Positions 34,701 to 47,929 of a DNA stretch of 64,000 nucleotides are shown one piece after another. The stretch comes from Enoplosus armatus. Taxonomy: Eukaryota; Chordata; Actinopteri; Centrarchiformes; Enoplosidae. The stretch covers positions 15,338,501-15,402,500 of the forward strand of contig NC_092183.1 in assembly GCF_043641665.1 (NCBI RefSeq), in the 5' to 3' direction. The first letter of the stretch is position 1. Each line of letters opens with the position of its first letter. Position numbers and translations under genes: made by a program. Below the pieces are notes generated by a model, which made no database searches, was not told the DNA's origin, and saw only the letters and a program-made list of their open reading frames with translations.

Positions 34701-36201
34701 AATGGGAGTGCATGACAGTGGTAAGACACGGCTGATTAGGATGATCTATCCATCCATTTTCATCCAAATATACAACCATCTGTCTGCCTCTCTTTTGTTG
34801 AGAGGTGAAAAACAGCAGGTCTGTTGTTAACTGCAGCTGCGAGCCTCGCATGGATTGTTCTGGAAACAGTCTGTTGGAGCACCGGGTGGGTTGTGGGGTC
34901 AGGTGAGAGAGGGAGAGTGAGAGGTCCAAACAATCCCTTTTTAACACAGACACTCAGGCCAGGGCTGAACAGAGAGCCAGACAGGCCGGCAGGCTCATTA
35001 ACATTCCTCAGGTTTAGAGCACACAGCCAGTCATACAGTGTAATGGCTCAGGTGGATCAACACCTCATTACACAGTGGGGAACAGAATTATTCTGATTCA
35101 TTTTTAATGACACAGCTAAGGATTGATAACAGGATTTGGTTTTGTGTCTAGCATTCCAGGTGACTTTTACCTCAGTTCCAGTCACACAAAGTCTTGCGGC
35201 AAACATAATCTTTTCATTGAGGATGAGTTAACAAGTTTGACTATATGTGCTTGCGTTCCTTCCCAAGGGGGGAACACAAAGACACAAACTCAAATAAAGA
35301 CACATAGCTGTAGTTGGGAGGTGGGCTTCCACCAGCTAAAATGTATCTCTATTGGTGTTGTCTCTTTGTTTATAGCAACAGAAGAGCTGGTGCACAAGGA
35401 CCTAGTCTGGAGATAAGAGTTTAGTGTTTGCTAAATTCTTTTAATATCTGAATCAGTGAGTGTGTGTCAACATGTATTCTGTTTCTGTCTGAAGACACAA
35501 TTCTCCTTTTGACGCCTATTTTTAAACATGGCTACAACATATTTGGTGCTTTTTTGATAAGTATTACTCCCTGCAGCATTGTAACATAGTTACAGTGGTA
35601 TTGTTCCATTGAGTGTGTTTATTCTCAGTGCAATAGATTCTGATTTGATGGGGATGTGATTGCTGGTCATAGAGCAGGTGACTGGAGGACATGGTGCTGC
35701 AAGTGCTGTTGAAACAGAAAGACATTGTGCAATAGTCAAGGCTCAGGTGCATTTATATGCAGGTGGAGTGGTGACTGCAGGCTTGCCAGAGCTTATCAGA
35801 CAAAGTCCACATTTTGTCAGTGTTTTTATTAAGCCTCTATTCCTCACTCCTCATATGTGTCCTCGTTTTTCCCACTCACTCAGAAGACACATACTGAGGC
35901 ACAGATGTGTCATAGTTTCATTGACTTGTGCCACTCTGCCTTACTTTCTCTGGAGAGTGAAGATTTGTAAAACATGAGGAAAGCACACAGGAGAAAAAAG
36001 TAAGGAGGGAAGGAAAGAGAGTGACAGGGAGTAGTACAGTAAAAATCATGGGGAACATATGAGGAAATGAGAGAGACTGGTGTTTTGTGGCTCAGTAAGG
36101 ACTTGCTTGTGCTGTAAGCTGAACACTTTCAGCTCCAGGGGCTACACCTCATTCATACACACACTCTACAGCTCTGCTTCTTTATGAGGTGTTATTTATC
36201 C

Positions 36202-36261
<60 letters not shown>

Positions 36262-36730
36262 TGGCCTGGAATATGGAAAGAATTATGAATAGGCTACATC
36301 TTTCTAAATCTGCACAGTGTGGTTTTTGATGCGACAGCTGAACTGACTGTCAGGATTGTATTGTTCTCCAAAACTAGACTCTAACAAGAAGAGCTGGGAT
36401 GGTTATTACACACACATACATAAACATTTCATTAGTCATGAGTGACTGTCAAAGCAGAGATCGCTTGCTGCAGGCCAGTTCAACAGTGAGAGTTTAGAAA
36501 TAGACTAAATTGCCTGGCACAGATTAATAGGAGAGTGATGGCATTAAAATGGCCTCAACCATAATGCAGTTAATCAAGGAATCTTTGCTTGTGGACATGT
36601 TCCCTCCCGTTCTCAGCTTGTCACATCTTAACTTTGGAGCAGCTTCACTTAATGCCGAGGCTGTGAGCGTTTCTTTGCCCTGGTTTCTTATTGTTTAATA
36701 ATAACTCTTTGTGCGTCTTTTTTCCTGCAG
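31796..36730. other. Non-coding DNA upstream of the pip5k1b noncoding exon
   Basis: A short teleost repeat fragment starts near 34033 (TTTATTTATATAGCACCTTT, then GTCACAAAGTTCTTCACAA) and a (CA)n microsatellite lies at 36203-36259. Otherwise I recognise nothing. The 140-codon minus ORF at 34009-34431 overlaps the repeat fragment and has no protein-like features. Confidence 0.5.
36203..36259. repeat. (CA)n microsatellite
   Basis: About 57 bp of uninterrupted CA dinucleotides. Confidence 0.95.
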
Positions 36731-36834
36731 AGGGTCCCCTGACAGATCCAAACCTCCTGATGTTTGCTCAAGCTGACTATCAAGAGATGTCGCCCTGATT
36801 GCTGTTTGTCGGGCACAGCTTTTCATTAGGCAAG
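36731..36834 (+). other. pip5k1b noncoding 5' UTR exon
   Basis: A good acceptor (TTTCCTGCAG) precedes 36731 and a strong donor (GCAAG/GTAAGT) follows 36834. There is no start codon in frame with the kinase, and the next exon begins exactly at the kinase ATG, so this reads as 5' UTR. Confidence 0.65.
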
Positions 36835-36966
36835 GTAAGTTTATGCTACTGACTTTTTTTCAGTTACCATATTTATGATATATGAATAGCAATTTTAAGT
36901 TGTGAAATTAGTACCAGTAATTTAACTTTATCATAGTTTTGTTTCAGTGCTTTGTGTCTCTTTCAG

Positions 36967-39900
36967 ATGTCAACCACAACAGAAAATGGGATGGGTGGGC
37001 CTTGGAGCACAAGCAGAGAGAAAACATACAAGAAGGTAAAAAGTATGACTATTCATACAAGAGCCTCACTGTGTTTGGTTTTATTTGCTTCTTAAGACGA
37101 ATGTGTCTACCTCCATAACATTTATTTTGGAATGCCGCTGTTTAGAGCCAACAAGTACAAAGGGTCTTTACTTTTAAGCCTATGAGTCAATGAGTCCTTA
37201 TAAATGTCCTTCTACAGCACATAATGTTCTGACTCCTGCCAGTGCCTGCTGCCAGAGATCAGTCAAGTGCCGGTCACACTTGTTTTCTTTCCTTTTTTTT
37301 TTTTTTTTTACTTTAGATGTCATTGGTTATGGCAGCATTTCTTAATGTCACCATTACAAGGCTCTGTGGCTACCACTGTTAGGTTTGGACTAGAAAATGG
37401 TCTTTTTGTGGTGGCTACCCACACAACAAGTATGCATATGTCCCAACCCTAACCCTAACCCTTTTTTGGGGTTTTAATGTGTTAGTGTGGAAATTATACT
37501 ACAAAATTGTACTATACAAAATGTCGATGTATGGTCTGCTATGAAATAACTTAAGTTATAAAAACTAGAGTCTGTGAATGAAATATAAAAATGGCTCAAA
37601 CAGAAGTAATATCACTCTCAGGCTTTTTCATTCGTTCACATTTACACCCACTCGTGTATGTAATGGGGATAGCAGTGACAGTATGCTATAAGAGCCTGAC
37701 TAATGGGTTATTTTCTCTTCTATTTTCCCATCTAGACCACATCATCTGCCTTGAAGGGGGCCATTCAGCTTGGTATTGGCTATACAGTGGGCAACCTCAC
37801 CTCCAAGCCTGACAGAGACGTACTTATGCAAGACTTCTATGTGGTGGAGAGTGTCTTTCTGCCCAGGTCAGTGCTACGTAGTGCCAACCCACTCAGACAT
37901 AGGTTCACACTTACGCACACAGATTCTACACACAGCAAGACATGTTCTATAATGTTTACATTTTCAGAAGCACTCATTTAACACATGAGTTATTTGTGTA
38001 GTAATGGTTTGCATATTGTCATCAAAATAACAAAAGCCAGAGAGCTGCTTCATAAAAACAGATTATGTGTAGGTGGTAACAGGCTGCTCTTTCGCTGTGA
38101 CGGTTTCCGGATGCTGCAAAATGAATGAATGGAAAGCGACTAAAGACTAAACTTTGCCTGTCTGCCACTCATATATTATGTGTCTGGGTCTCGTATTAAA
38201 AACATTTAAAACTACTGTTAATCATGCTCAATGGAAACTGCAGGTGCTGGACATCCAGTCCAAAGAAATGATGCTGCTACTACAAACTGCCACCATCATC
38301 ATTTAACAACAAAGTAATATTTGCTAGTCTAAGTCATGATGCAGGGATAAAACTATTCTAGTGGATAATCCTGCCAAGAACTGTGAAATCAGCTTACTGT
38401 GTGCCTCTTACTGCCACAGTGCAAAACATATGTCAGTGTGTGGCCGCTCCGTCATCTTCAACATTTTATATAATCCAAAACAGACCCAGGAATTCTTTGA
38501 AAGTATGATTCATATATTCACACAGTTGATGCTTAGACACATACTGTATCTATTTTTACAATTAATCAGTATGACAATGTCACTTACTAGCACTTATAGT
38601 CTCACAGTAGCTAATACAGTCAGTTTTAGAGGATGTCAATTCGATGTGAGCTGTATGAATGGATTTATCATGTTAAATGTTCTATTTTCTATTTAAAAAT
38701 TTGCTTTGTATGCGTTATCCCGAAATGCAAAGAATTGTACAACAACATTCATCTACATCTGTGGCCAAGAAAGTTTCAGGAAGAGTCTACTTTGTGGTTT
38801 ACCTTTGAGATGCTGCACCAGGATATGCAAACTCTGTATTGTTTATGCAAACTTGGTCGTGGCACGCACATTTACTCTCCTGATCCTTAGCAACAGCCAA
38901 ACATTAGTTGGTTTCGGTGTTGGCCCTGCAGTTATGAGTGTTTAAAAACCTGCTGTAGCTTCGCTGAGATGAAGTGAAATACAACGTATGAAAGAAAGCT
39001 TGTTACATCATCCTCAATCTGCATTCAATGTCAAGCCTTTTCACATAATGGTGAAATAAATTGAAAGTTATAGTTCAGGGCCAGCTTTTCACTAGTAAAG
39101 CCAGCTGAAAAAAATAAATAAATCAAGGCTACATGGCTTGGAAAAAAGAAAATTACACAAGGCACAACAAACAAAACATGATCAGTGAGGAGGTCTGGCA
39201 TCTGACATAACCATTTCCCTCTCTACTTTTCGAAGTGTTTCTTTTCTGTTCTGTAATAGCACACAAACACAAGCCCCTCTCTTTCTACACACTGAGTATC
39301 CTGAGAGAGCGGCTGAGTGATGGAGACGGCTCCCAGATGCTTTTATTGCCTCCCTCCCTCTCACCGCTCCTCTCCCTCTCTTCCTCTTCTTGTTGTTGCT
39401 CCTCTCTGGAGGTTTTTCCACTGTTGTTTGTCCTGTCAGTGTAGTTTTGGATGGCTGGAGATGTCGCAGATCACTTTGACTCACACACACACACACAGAC
39501 ACACAGTTTTGTTATTTCTCAGTGCATGTATCTCTGACAACCAGCACACATCTTTCACTGGGCAGACGCACACACAGATGGCTCTCTGATTAGATTGAAT
39601 TAAACATTTCCAGGTGCTGTGTGTTGCTAAATGGTTTCCATGCAAGGCATGCATTACCATCATGGACTGTCAGTCATTGATGATAGATAATTGTTGTTGC
39701 CCTCGTGCACTAAACAGAGCAGTCAGATTTCATTGTAGAGTATCATAGGTATAGTGTTACACAGCAGCACCTGACTGTTTCCTGTATCCCATTACCAAAT
39801 ATGGCACCAGCACAAAACAACAACACAGTAGCCTCTACCCAGAAAACCATCCAAATCCTCAAAATTTTAACCAGGTTTAGAGGTGCCCTGGAAAACAAAA

Positions 39901-42215
39901 ACCTTTATTAACCTACTTCTTGTAGATTTAGGGTCAGTGTGATTGAGTTCAATGAGAGTTTATTTGATGAAAGACTCAATGGCTTACATGCTCACCTTAT
40001 CGGGCGTACTTACTCCTGTGTCGATGGGGTTCCCCTCAGACACAGGTGACAACTGTTCTTTGTCGAAGCCTGTCTGAGAATCAGTGAGTCAGATATCACA
40101 ACAAAAAAATGTAGGTTATTTTGTGTGTTTGCTATTTCCTTTCTCCCCCAGAGTCAAGGCTCGTGTGTTGTGTGGTATTTTTTTAGATCCAGTAATCAGA
40201 GCCATCTTCAGTCTCCAGGCGAAAGAACTCTATACAGGCCAGTTTGTCACCACAATACTGGTGAATCTGGGTTCCCATAGATTACTTTACTGAAGCCATG
40301 TTCATGCATGGGTGGAGCACATTACAAGGGCCCACTGATACACTTACAGGGAGTCAATAGCCTAGATACCCAGGCACAAAGATTGGGTGTTAGGCTTCAC
40401 TTTCCCCCTGGTGCTACCTGCATGGGATCCTTGTTTGGAGAATGACTGTCTGCGTTAATGTCATTGACATGTTTCACTCATGTAATGTGAAAGGTTTTCT
40501 TTATCCCTCCCTTATTTGAGTTAGTGTTTGTGTGTATCTAAAGCACCATTATATGTTTTTGTTTCCTGGTGCTTGGTATTTCATCATACATCCCAGTGAG
40601 GGAAGCAACTTGACCCCAGCACATCATTATCCTGACTTCCGCTTCAAGACCTACGCCCCGCTGGCCTTCCGATACTTCAGGGATCTGTTCGGCATCAAAC
40701 CAGACGACTACCTGGTAAGACTAAAACCTGGCTGAGACTTTGCTGGGCATTATTTGTTCCATCTTCACATGATTATGCACACTCATAATCCAGTCCTCAG
40801 GTTCAGTCTTTCTGCTTCTTACCAACTCATTTGCACAATGTCATGCAGATGTGTGGAGGAAGTGTCAGTAAACCAACACCTCTTTTATATTAAGGGTCAA
40901 ATCAAGCATACACATCGTAAACCTAAGTAAGACACTATAAAACATCAGATCAAATTCAACTACTCTATGTTTTACCCAGAAAAAATTACTTAAAGCAGTA
41001 TTTTGGGAAATATTCTCATTCACAGTGACTTCCTGGAGTATCTGCTGGTTGCCTGGCTAAGAAATAGTCCTGCACATAACCCCATGTAAAACCACAAATT
41101 GTCATTTTTACATGTTTTTGTACATATTAAACAAACAAAATACAATGTGTTAGTCAGTGAGCTTTAGAGGGGCTGGTAGCCGGATTTTGTTGCCTCTGCA
41201 AGAAAGCTATTATGCGTATTTTCCCAAATTTCAAACTATTGCTTTAAGCAGTTCAATCAATTAGTGTGTCTCAAAGAACACAGTTAACATTTTTGTAAGC
41301 ATACTCTATGTTGAACCACACACTTTATTTCTGCTCAATAGTTGATTTATTTGTCCTCATGAACACTTGAATCAGATTTTGTTCCATTGTTTCTATAGGT
41401 GCACATGTCAAAAGTACAAATAGAAAATCAACCTTTTTTCCCATAAACAAGAGAGAGGCCTGCTGGTTGTCTTTCTCCTGAATTACTTCCCACTGACTGA
41501 ACGCTAATCTTCCACCTCAGTGCATACTTAATTGTGACAGAATTCAACATGTATTTTATTGAGTAGTGGGCGGGTAATAGCACACACATCTGTGAAGGGA
41601 AAGACAGAATTAGAGGATGAAGTTGAGGTAAAACTTTGGGGTGGTGGAGATATTGGAGGTAATGACTGAGCTAACGGAGCATGCCCTCATTACAATGCTT
41701 TTAACCAGAAACAGACAGAGAGAGTAATGTTTTTAAAGAGATTCTGAGAAGAGACTCACCTGTGTTTCTGTTGGTGAAAATATTCTCTGACTGAAGCTTT
41801 GGATGTCTAATATCACTCACGAGGCATATTCAAATACCCATGTCAAAGCCTTTACTTATGTACCCTACATGCCATGCTATATGTTAATTAAATTTGCTGC
41901 TCATAAGTATACCTTGTTTCCATGTTCATCCCTACTTTACACACGCTAGCTTGAAACAAAAATTAGATTTTGTGCAATCTTGTTTCTGCCTCCAAGCCTT
42001 TCAAAACCCCACCAGCTGCATTCTTGTTTTTGAATGCCAATTTTTTTTCTGCATAAGTGAAAGACAAAAGGCTCTGGAGGAGACACAGGGAAGAAATGTA
42101 ACTTCAAGGCAGAAGGCACAGCAGCTTAGAGGATGTACTCATGATTGATGTCCTTGAGGTGATGATGAATTCATTCAGACAGAAGCCACACAGCAGAGTC
42201 TAATTAAAAGAGAGA

Positions 42216-42262
<47 letters not shown>

Positions 42263-45200
42263 TGTGATTGCAGACTTTCATCAATGGAAGAGTCTCTGGA
42301 GAGAGAGAGAGTGGATGCCTCCAGTGATTCTCCTCGCCTCTGAACATTATGCACTCATAACACACTGATTAACATCTAACCCTTCTCTTCAGTCGCTGCT
42401 CTCACAGTCTCTTCCTCACACGTTGGCATGAAGGTGTTTTTTTGGTGTTTTTTTGAGAAGCACAAGCAGTAATTGCTCCTTGCACCCTCGGCTGAGGAAC
42501 TTATGTTTCTGCCCATGTTAGTGTTCTTGTTGGCAGGAATGTTCAAATATCTGTAGATTTCATTGGCAGACAGAAGCTTTGGGCTCATGTGATCCAGATC
42601 TAGTATTTCTGCAATTAACTGATTAATGTTTTTTGAACAATGAAATTAATGTAGACAGACACCTTTCATTGACGTGCTGGTAATGTATTATATGGCCAAA
42701 TGTGGACAATTGTGTACTTTATTGTACTTCTGGTCTGGGACCCTTTAGTTCTAACTAAAGGAAATCCTACAGCATACAATGACATTTTAGACAATGTGTG
42801 TGCTTCCAACTTTGTGACAACAGTTTGGGGAAGGCCCTTTTCTGATTAAACATCAACAGTGCCCTTATGCACAGAGCCAGATGGTAAATGGACTTAACTT
42901 ATATATAGCACTTTTAAACCTTAACGGTTCCCAAAGCGCTTTATAGATTGGTCTCATTCACCCATTCACACACACATTCACACTCCGGTGGCAACGGAGC
43001 TGCCAGGCAAGGTGCTGGCCTCCATTGGGAGCAACTTAGGATTCAGTGTCTTGCCCAAGGACACTTCGACATGGGGGGACTGGGGGAACTGGGGGAACTG
43101 GGGATCAAACCGCCAACCCAGCTTTCCTAGCGGAGCAGAGGCTATTATAGCAGCATATTGATGGTTTTGGAATGACATGTTCAGCAATCACATATCAATG
43201 TAATGTCTAAGTGTACACTTAATTTGTTTGGGTGCTCACATATTTTTGGCCACATAGTGTATGAAGCCACTAAAAATTTGAATAGAGACCTGGTGCTTTT
43301 GTATCACAAGACTTACTGTAAATACCCTAAGGCCAGTGAAGCTTTACTATAGTTTTTTTTCTTCCCGCACTAAATTAACAAAAGGTGTCTGTGGTGTAGC
43401 ATCTTTGTTTAATCGTGTTTTCCATATAAACTTTAAATAGTGAAAATGTTATTTTCTGTGTAGTAGTTTATGTCTTCAGAGCTGTTTATGTCTGGATATG
43501 TTCCAAGTGAAGCTGTTTTTGAGTAGTCCGACCTCTGTTTCATGTGAAATGTTAAACTGGTTTGTTGATGTTTTTCTTTCCTCAGTACTCTCTGGTAAAT
43601 GAGCCTCTGATTGAGCTGACCAACCCGGGGGCCAGTGGCTCTCTCTTCTACCTAACCAGCGATGACGAGTTCATCATTAAAACCGTCCAGCACAAAGAGG
43701 CCAAGTTTCTCCAGAGATTGCTACCTGGATACTATATGGTGAGAAAACAAAGAAGAAAAACTCCACTTCTGGGTCTACAATATTTATTTAGTTTTTAAAC
43801 AGTACCAAGTTTTGTGTGCTGGGTTTTCTGTAGCTACATAACTAAAAACCTATTATATTTATCCGGTAATTTGCAACATAATGTAGCCGTTCAGTAATGA
43901 CCAAAGTCTGTATTTTGATCCTGGTCCCTGCATTTTGACTCAAGCTGTCTTTCACTTCACAGAACCTGAACCAGAATCCACGCACGCTGCTGCCCAAGTT
44001 CTACGGACTGTACTGCATCCAGTCTGGTGGCATCAACATCCGACTGGTGGTGATGAACAATGTGCTGCCACGCTCTGTCAAAATGCACTACAAATACGAC
44101 CTGAAGGGGTCCACCTACAAGAGACGAGCATCCCGGAAAGAGAGAGAGAAGGCTTGTCCGACCTATAAAGATCTGGACTTCCAGGACATGCATGAAGAAG
44201 GGCTTTACTTTGATGCAGAGACTTACAACAACCTAATGAAGACCCTGCAGAGAGACTGTCGGGTAGGTGGTTTTAGCAGTGTGTGGAGCAAGTGATTTTG
44301 TGTATGTGTGCTCACTCTTGTCTCTGTCTGTTCGTTGGACTGGCTTTGAAATTGCAAAGTCATACCACAACAGGAAGGTCACTATTATTCCATAACAGGA
44401 AGCTGTGCAACAAACAAGGAAGTCTAGGATCAGGTGATATTTGTTTTATTATCAGAATACATTCCTTCAAAAGGCCATTTCTGTTGCATTCTCATGCCGT
44501 CATTCCTTCACTAAATCATTTGGACCTGAATGCAGCAAAGTCCCACATGGACATTATGTCATATGCGATATCTGAGCTTAGAGGAGATTGCTTTGAACCT
44601 GAGAATTTACTGGAGTGAAGGGACATTGCTGTTGAAGGGATGTCATTGACCTCTCATTCTTGTAACCGATTATGGAAGCTTAAACACATAATAAGCGTAA
44701 GTTAACCACATTGTGTACTATTTAAGGACAGTGTGTGTGCATCTTAGATGGGACACAATGTTTTGAATTTTCCACGTGTTTGCCAGTGGGACCACAGTGT
44801 GTTTCCACTGTGTGTTCAGTCTAAGCTTTCACTTTTCCCTTGGCTCTGTTCTCCTGTCTCTGTGCTGGTACGTTTCAGTACATGCTCTCCAAACACTGAA
44901 TGTGATTAAGACATGATCCTGGTAGCATGAGAGACTCGGAGCTTGATACAAAAATAGTTCTCCAATCTAAAGGCTCGCATTCTTCTCTATTTTAACGCAG
45001 AGGCCAGGAGACTGTCTGCTGGTGGAGGAGAGTTGGAGATTAATAGGAGACATGGTCTGTGCTCTGGTGATCCACCAGTATTTCCCTGCTTTTAGAAGCA
45101 CGAAAAAACAACATACAAAATTAGTTAACTGAAATAGTTCCGATTATCCTTTTTGTCTATCTATATTACACCAGTGTTAGAGAGATTGTTTGTAAAAATA

Positions 45201-47893
45201 GCCTACTGTAGTAGTGGAGACTGAAGAACCATGTACAATACATTTTCAGATTTTGCTGATGTATATGCAAACCCCAATTGAAGGCAAGGAATGAGCCTCC
45301 AGGCTTTAAAAAGCAAAATACCCAGAACAGAACAGCTGAATTGCTGATTTGCTTGTCCTCTGCCTCTAAAATAGCAACAACTGAGACACTGAGGCTACTC
45401 AACCACAGAGTTATGTGCTAGAAATGTAACTGAAATCCACAGATGGTTGGTTGAAAAACAATGGATTGTCAAATTGTACAATACTTAGTTTGGGTTGGTT
45501 TCCTCAGTTCCCCCGTTGTCCTTGATGTGGACAAGGTGGATGGCCTCTTGGAATAGCTTTATGAGTGATGACAATGTGACTTCCAGACACTGATTTAATG
45601 TGTTTTACCCTCATAGTGGCTGGTTAATGATGGGGTTTAGAGCCTAAAGCCCCCTGTGTTGTAATCCCATTTGTTCTGCTTGACATACAGTAACTGCACA
45701 CACGCACACACACAGCTCCTCCATAGGGTTTGGGGTCCACGCTCTGATATTACAACCTAGAACCTGATCAGGATGTTACTGTAAGTGTGGGTCGGTGTAT
45801 CAGATGAGGTCCAGAGACTGGGAAGAAAGACTTCCTGCCAGACTTCCTGCTGGGCCCGGCTAACCTGCCAGACCTGGCAACCCTGCATGGCACCATTCAG
45901 CTAACAACTTAATGACTTCCATTACACTAGCCTCAGCTTTAAAGTTTCAATTTTTAGTGTGTGGGAATAGAAGAACCTTGATTGTTTTATCGGCAAACAG
46001 TGATTGATGGCGCATGGAATGGAGTTAGCGGTAATGAACAGTGTGATGCTGTGGTTATATTTAGTTCAGCATGTTAAGTAACAGAGTACTCTTCTCTTCT
46101 CTTCTCTTCTCTTCACGTCTCTGTTCTGCTCGCCTCTGCTCTCCTTGTGTGTTGTCGAAAAGCAAATTTTATGCTACACATAAAATGCAACTACTGTACT
46201 TGAGTATTTTCTTCTCATGCCACTTTCTAATTCTACTCCACTACATTTTGGAGGGAAATATTGTACATTTTACTCTACTACAATTATTTGGCAGCTTTAG
46301 TTACTTTCGATTAATCGACAACTATTTTGATAATCGTTTGTCATTTTTCATGCAAAAATATTTCATTGTTCCAGCTTCATAAATGTGAGGATTTGCTGCT
46401 TTTCCTTTTAATTGCTTTAATAATCTTTTTTTTTTCTTTTAATTTCATTTTTTTGGTAGGTTTGTAGTATCAATCAATTAATCGAGAAAATGATCAGTAG
46501 ATTAATCCATAATGAAAATTAGCTCCACCTTAACTAACTACAACATTAAAATCTTGCTTTTGCATTAATACATGAGTAGCAAGAAATCTAATGATATAAT
46601 ATATATATATATATAATATAATCTTCATTGAGTTCTTTTACTTAATATTTAATATACTTTAAGTATATTTTCCAGATTATACTTACATACTTTAGTTGTA
46701 GTAACCATTTTGATGCAGGACTTTTACTTTACTGAAGGATTTGAATACTTCCTCCCCCACTGATGAAATGACATGACTGTCATTTAAATGAAATCATTTT
46801 CTGGTTTCTTCCACACTAGTTTGTGGTTTAGTGTTGCTCTTTTGGGAAAGGGGAGTATCCTTACAGGAAAGGTGTGTAAACAGGTGTGAACAGCTGTTGC
46901 TTCCCCACTTTTTAAGTCTGGATCACAAGCTTTTAGACAAACCTGGGTCTTGTGATATTGGGTTAGAATAAGGTTATGGGACTTTAGAGGAACTTTAAGT
47001 GATCTCCTCAGGTTATGGCCCTTCTCATCATCATTAACCAATATGCTGACTTTGCCGATGTCCTCTATTTTCTTTTTAATGTTTTCTTAAGCAGATTGCA
47101 GCCAGAATGACATTCTTTCCTTTTGCTAAGTCAGTGCTTCCTTAACCTTGCAGCACATTCACATCTACAACCTTACCCAAATGTACCCTTGACAGGCAAT
47201 GTCTACCCGCCTCTATGTGTCACATTTTGTATATATAAAGTATATGGTGTGGTGTGTGTGTCTGCATATATGTAAGTGAGGCTGTTGAGCAGCAGCTGTT
47301 AGAGACTCTGTGCTATACAGTTTGTTATTGTCATGGCTTCCTGCACTCGCCTCCTGAGCGGGAAACAAAGTGCCCTCTAAGCAGAATCGCTGTCCATTTC
47401 CATGAGTAAGCAGCTAACCCCGTCACCCCAGGAGAGGCTGCGGCCCAAAACACAGAGGAGGGGTCGGCAGAAGCCAAGCAATAGGGGGTAAGGGACGCAG
47501 AGGGAATGAGGAAGTGGAAGGGGATTGATGTCCTATGAAAGTACATGTGGTGACGCCTCTGAAAAATATATTTGAGCTATTTTTCCAGTGCTTGTAGTGT
47601 TGTGATTTCTGTTTCATAGAAACGTGGGAGGTCAGAGTTGAGTTGAAGCAGAAAGCAGAGCAATGAGACAAAGAGGAGGATGAGCAATGTGTTTGAGAGG
47701 ATATTTCTGCTATGTGGGACACTTCTAGGGAAACGCAGGGTACACTCTCTTCCTTTTAAGTCTACTCTCTCCATTACTCTGCAGCTCCCCTGATACTCCC
47801 CAAATGCCAAAACAACACAAGGCATTAATAATTCATGTTGAACTCCACTGTACAGAGAGAGTGAGACAGAGAGGGTTTACTGTAGAGCAAGTG

Positions 47894-47929
<36 letters not shown>

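Larger units (their letters stand above)
40715..43585 (+). other. pip5k1b intron with nested mobile elements
   Basis: No exon is recognisable in 40715-42200. A (CA)n microsatellite lies at 42222-42258, followed by a Tc1-like remnant split by a SINE/RTE-type insertion (42689-43261). Confidence 0.55.

Noticed and set aside
36203..36259. Regular short repeats as a CRISPR-like array
   Set aside because: Plain CA dinucleotides without spacers in a vertebrate genome.
37447..37462. Telomere-like CCCTAA repeats (also TTAGGG near 63959)
   Set aside because: Only two to three units each, within introns; chance or minor remnants, not a fusion site.
46071..46382. 103-codon plus ORF
   Set aside because: It starts in a (TCTTC)n run and continues through a dispersed repeat and MITE end; not protein-coding.
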